Source: a virus. Taken from it: a stretch of 39,661 nucleotides of DNA. The stretch is from the IMG/VR virus record IMGVR_UViG_3300025674_000113, positions 1-39,661 of that record. The stretch is one strand, 5' to 3'. The notes below the pieces were generated by a model. It did no database searches. It was not told where the DNA came from and saw nothing but the letters and a program-made list of their open reading frames with translations. Below are positions 37,901 through 39,661 of the stretch, one piece after another. Position numbers and translations under genes: made by a program. Position 1 is the stretch's first letter. Every line of letters starts with the position of its first letter.

Positions 37901-38395
37901 ATGGCAAATATTTGTAGAACAGACGTTAAGATCCAAGGATCTAAAGAAGCAATTTCTTATTTTAAAGAAAAATATGAAAGTTGCCATGATGGAAAATATC
38001 CAAATGAAGAAGTAATCCCTCATATTGCAGATGTGTTTGGAGCTGATGCTGAATTATTTATCGATAAGGTAGGTTCTAAATGGATTACTCAATATGAAAT
38101 ATTTTGGGATGATGAAACATCATATGAGTTTGGTCTTGAATCAGCTAATTACCCTCCTTCAGATATGCTAAAAGAAATGCATCGTCAGTTGGTTGCTATT
38201 GATCCTGATATTATATTTACAGCACGTTACTGGGATGAAGCATATGATCCTATTGGTGTGCTTAAGATTACAGACGCAGGTCAATACCTAGAATTAGAAA
38301 CTGTAATAGAAGAAGATGAAGATGGTTATGAGTATTTTTGGGATGATGTTATTGAACCTGAATTTGAAAGACTAGAAAAAAAACTAAACATATAA
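37901..38395 (+). CDS. Api92-like ferredoxin-fold hypothetical protein
   Basis: A 164-residue acidic protein beginning MANICRTDVKIQGSKEAISY, which resembles the start of the Api92-like ferredoxin-like domain proteins found in many phages (typically MANWCSNRV plus a beta-alpha unit). Later parts are ITQYEIFWDDETSYEFGLES and PDIIFTARYWDEAYDPIGVL. The C-terminus is very acidic. The family has no known function. It starts two bases after the TGT-like gene. Confidence 0.65.
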   Translation: MANICRTDVKIQGSKEAISYFKEKYESCHDGKYPNEEVIPHIADVFGADAELFIDKVGSKWITQYEIFWDDETSYEFGLESANYPPSDMLKEMHRQLVAIDPDIIFTARYWDEAYDPIGVLKITDAGQYLELETVIEEDEDGYEYFWDDVIEPEFERLEKKLNI

Positions 38396-38396
38396 A

Positions 38397-38621
38397 ATGA
38401 CATTAAAAAAACAATCAATAAGGTATAATCATAAAATTTATTTAAATAAAAGTAAAGAACCATCTGAAAAAGATGAAATTATTGCTTTAAGTAAATTTTG
38501 GAGTGAAAATGAAGAGAATTTATTTAAAAAACTCCTTAAACAAGGAGGAAGTATAAATATAAAAGGAAATCATTTTAAATTGGTAGTTCAAGAAAAAATT
38601 CGTAGATTACGAGATATATAA
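38397..38621 (+). CDS. Small basic hypothetical protein
   Basis: A 74-residue, Lys-rich protein with segments LKKQSIRYNHKIYLNKSKEP and LFKKLLKQGGSINIKGNHFK. Its start is one base after the previous stop. No motif is recognised. The 55-base gap that follows contains A/T-rich sequence and a weak AGGAT/ATCCT dyad, but no promoter that fits the patterns seen elsewhere. Confidence 0.55.
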   Translation: MTLKKQSIRYNHKIYLNKSKEPSEKDEIIALSKFWSENEENLFKKLLKQGGSINIKGNHFKLVVQEKIRRLRDI

Positions 38622-38676
38622 AAACAGGATTAGCCTATATCCTTATAATACCTGGCAAATAAAATTATATAAAAAA

Positions 38677-39504
38677 ATGCAATTAGAATTAGATTTTAAC
38701 AAAGGAAAACATTGTGTAATTAGCCTGAGTGGGGGGATGGACTCTTCAACTTTACTACTTAGAGCATTAAAAGAATTCGAAACAGTGACTGCTTTAAGTT
38801 TTGATTACGGTCAAAAACACCGAGTAGAATTAGAAAGAGCTCAATCATTAATTGAATACCTTAAATCTAAAGGCCATAATGTGACTTATGAGGTAATTGA
38901 ATTAAAAGGATTAGTAAATCTACTTAACTCTGCTTTAGTAACCGGAGGTGATGATGTACCAGAAGGTCATTATGAAGAAGATAATATGAAAGCTACTGTT
39001 GTTCCTAATCGTAATAAAATATTTACTTCATTAACTCAAGCAGTTGCTTTATCAGTTGCAAATAGAACTGGAGAAAATACAGATATTGCTTTAGGAGTGC
39101 ACGCGGGGGATCATCAAGTTTATAAAGATTGCAGACAAGAATTTCGTGATGCCGATGATGCCGCTTTTAGAGAAGGTAACTGGGATCATGAAAAAGTAGG
39201 TTATTGGACACCTTACTTAAAAACTGATAAGTTTGGAATCTTACAAGATGGTGAAGTATTATGTGATGAATTAGGATTAGAATTTGACGAAGTATACAAA
39301 AGAACTAATACTTCCTATAAACCCTATCCTAGTGGTAATAGTGACTATAAATCAGCATCAAGTGTTGAACGTGTAGAAGCTTTTATTAAACTTGGTCGTC
39401 CTGATCCCGTAGTTTATGAAGATGAAAATGGTATTGCTCCATGGGATAAAGTAGTATCTCATGTAACTAAAACCATTGAAGATTATAAACTAGCTAATGC
39501 TTAA
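38677..39504 (+). CDS. queC: QueC-like 7-cyano-7-deazaguanine (preQ0) synthase lacking the zinc cysteines
   Basis: A 275-residue QueC-family enzyme. The PP-loop SLSGGMDSSTLLL (residues 16-28), VVPNRNKIFTSLTQAVAL, ALGVHAGDHQVYKDCRQEF and the ending SSVERVEAFIKLGRPDP are all recognisable. QueC converts 7-carboxy-7-deazaguanine to preQ0 with ATP and ammonia. The family's four zinc-binding Cys (SCY, then CGxCxxC before the ER of the ending) are replaced here by Ser213, Asp223, Ser226 and Ser229 with spacing kept. The rest is well conserved, so the gene is not simply decayed. It may still make preQ0, or the variant may do related chemistry. The TGT/DpdA-like gene nearby supports a DNA-modification role. 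Confidence 0.87.
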   Translation: MQLELDFNKGKHCVISLSGGMDSSTLLLRALKEFETVTALSFDYGQKHRVELERAQSLIEYLKSKGHNVTYEVIELKGLVNLLNSALVTGGDDVPEGHYEEDNMKATVVPNRNKIFTSLTQAVALSVANRTGENTDIALGVHAGDHQVYKDCRQEFRDADDAAFREGNWDHEKVGYWTPYLKTDKFGILQDGEVLCDELGLEFDEVYKRTNTSYKPYPSGNSDYKSASSVERVEAFIKLGRPDPVVYEDENGIAPWDKVVSHVTKTIEDYKLANA

Positions 39505-39544
39505 ATAAATTTTTGGAGATAAAAGAATATTTAAATTTAAAATC

Positions 39545-39661
39545 ATGAGTGATGGAATAACTGAAGCACGTAGAGGTACTTACTGGGATAATAACAAATA
39601 CAATCATAATGATAGTATTCATAACCCAGAATTGTACGGTAAAATTAAAAGTACTAAAGAT
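39545..39661 (+). CDS. Start of an unidentified gene (partial)
   Basis: An ATG at 39545 opens a frame that runs off the end of the window (39 codons visible). The N-terminus MSDGITEARRGTYWDNNKYN is polar and not recognised. A TTTTGGAGAT stretch lies upstream at 39511-39520, but no -7 element is found at the usual spacing. Its position behind the QueC-like gene makes another 7-deazaguanine-pathway gene possible, though the visible residues do not show this. Confidence 0.45.
   Translation, partial: MSDGITEARRGTYWDNNKYNHNDSIHNPELYGKIKSTKD

Noticed and set aside
39511-39540. Promoter of the TTG-N20-TATATTTA type before the last gene
   Set aside because: The TTTTGGAGA start matches, but no TATATTTA-like box occurs 20 bases downstream; only TATTTAAA at 12 bases, which does not fit.

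Overview
The window is part of the genome of a contractile-tailed (myovirus-type), T4-related phage of a Bacteroidota host, most likely a flavobacterium. The phage assignment rests on a tail sheath, tail tube, tape measure and baseplate genes followed by UvsX, a gp32-type SSB, a gp41-type helicase, an Rnh-type flap nuclease and a class I ribonucleotide reductase. The host assignment rests on very AT-rich DNA, promoter-like sites resembling the Bacteroidota -33/-7 pattern (TTG, 20 bases, TATATTTA), A/T-rich starts with few Shine-Dalgarno sites, and a gene for a secreted protein with a C-terminal domain of the type IX secretion system (T9SS), which occurs only in Bacteroidota. Nearly all genes are on the + strand and tightly packed. 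The only minus-strand gene I support is a very small lipoprotein. I saw no tRNA, CRISPR array or insertion sequence, and no gene-free stretch over 300 bases.

Layout. Positions 1-1480: end of a tail-fibre-like gene, a LamG-fold adhesin and a small unknown gene. 1518-6331: a translationally coupled glycosylation cassette (FkbM methyltransferase fused to two glycosyltransferase modules, a GT-B glycosyltransferase, and a TibC/Aah-type O-heptosyltransferase). 6350-9733: a low-complexity fibre-like protein, a coiled-coil protein, sheath and tube, ended by a clear terminator. 9837-20760: a tail assembly chaperone-like pair joined by a probable programmed frameshift, tape measure, baseplate proteins, and a large hub protein with a C-terminal peptidase-like domain. 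20807-29618: DNA polymerase A (frameshifted in this sequence), SSB, UvsX, flap nuclease, helicase, NrdB and NrdA. 29651-31518: small membrane proteins, amidase endolysin and holin (lysis). 31585-37114: accessory genes, including an EF-hand membrane protein, a YqiA-like esterase, many small unknowns, a minus-strand lipoprotein and the T9SS-type secreted protein. 37119-39661: a TGT/DpdA-like enzyme and a QueC-like enzyme, suggesting 7-deazaguanine modification of phage DNA, then the start of one more gene.

How it fits together. The tail block builds the injection machine, and the cassette inside it probably glycosylates a virion or host surface protein. The replication block supplies polymerase, SSB, recombinase, helicase and dNTPs. 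The DpdA/QueC-like genes may protect phage DNA from host nucleases. The T9SS-type protein, lipoprotein and membrane proteins probably alter the surface of the infected cell. Two promoter-like classes are visible: TTG-N20-TATATTTA before replication, lysis and accessory genes, and TTAATATTTATAA before tail genes. All family assignments come from reading motifs by eye; no database search was run.
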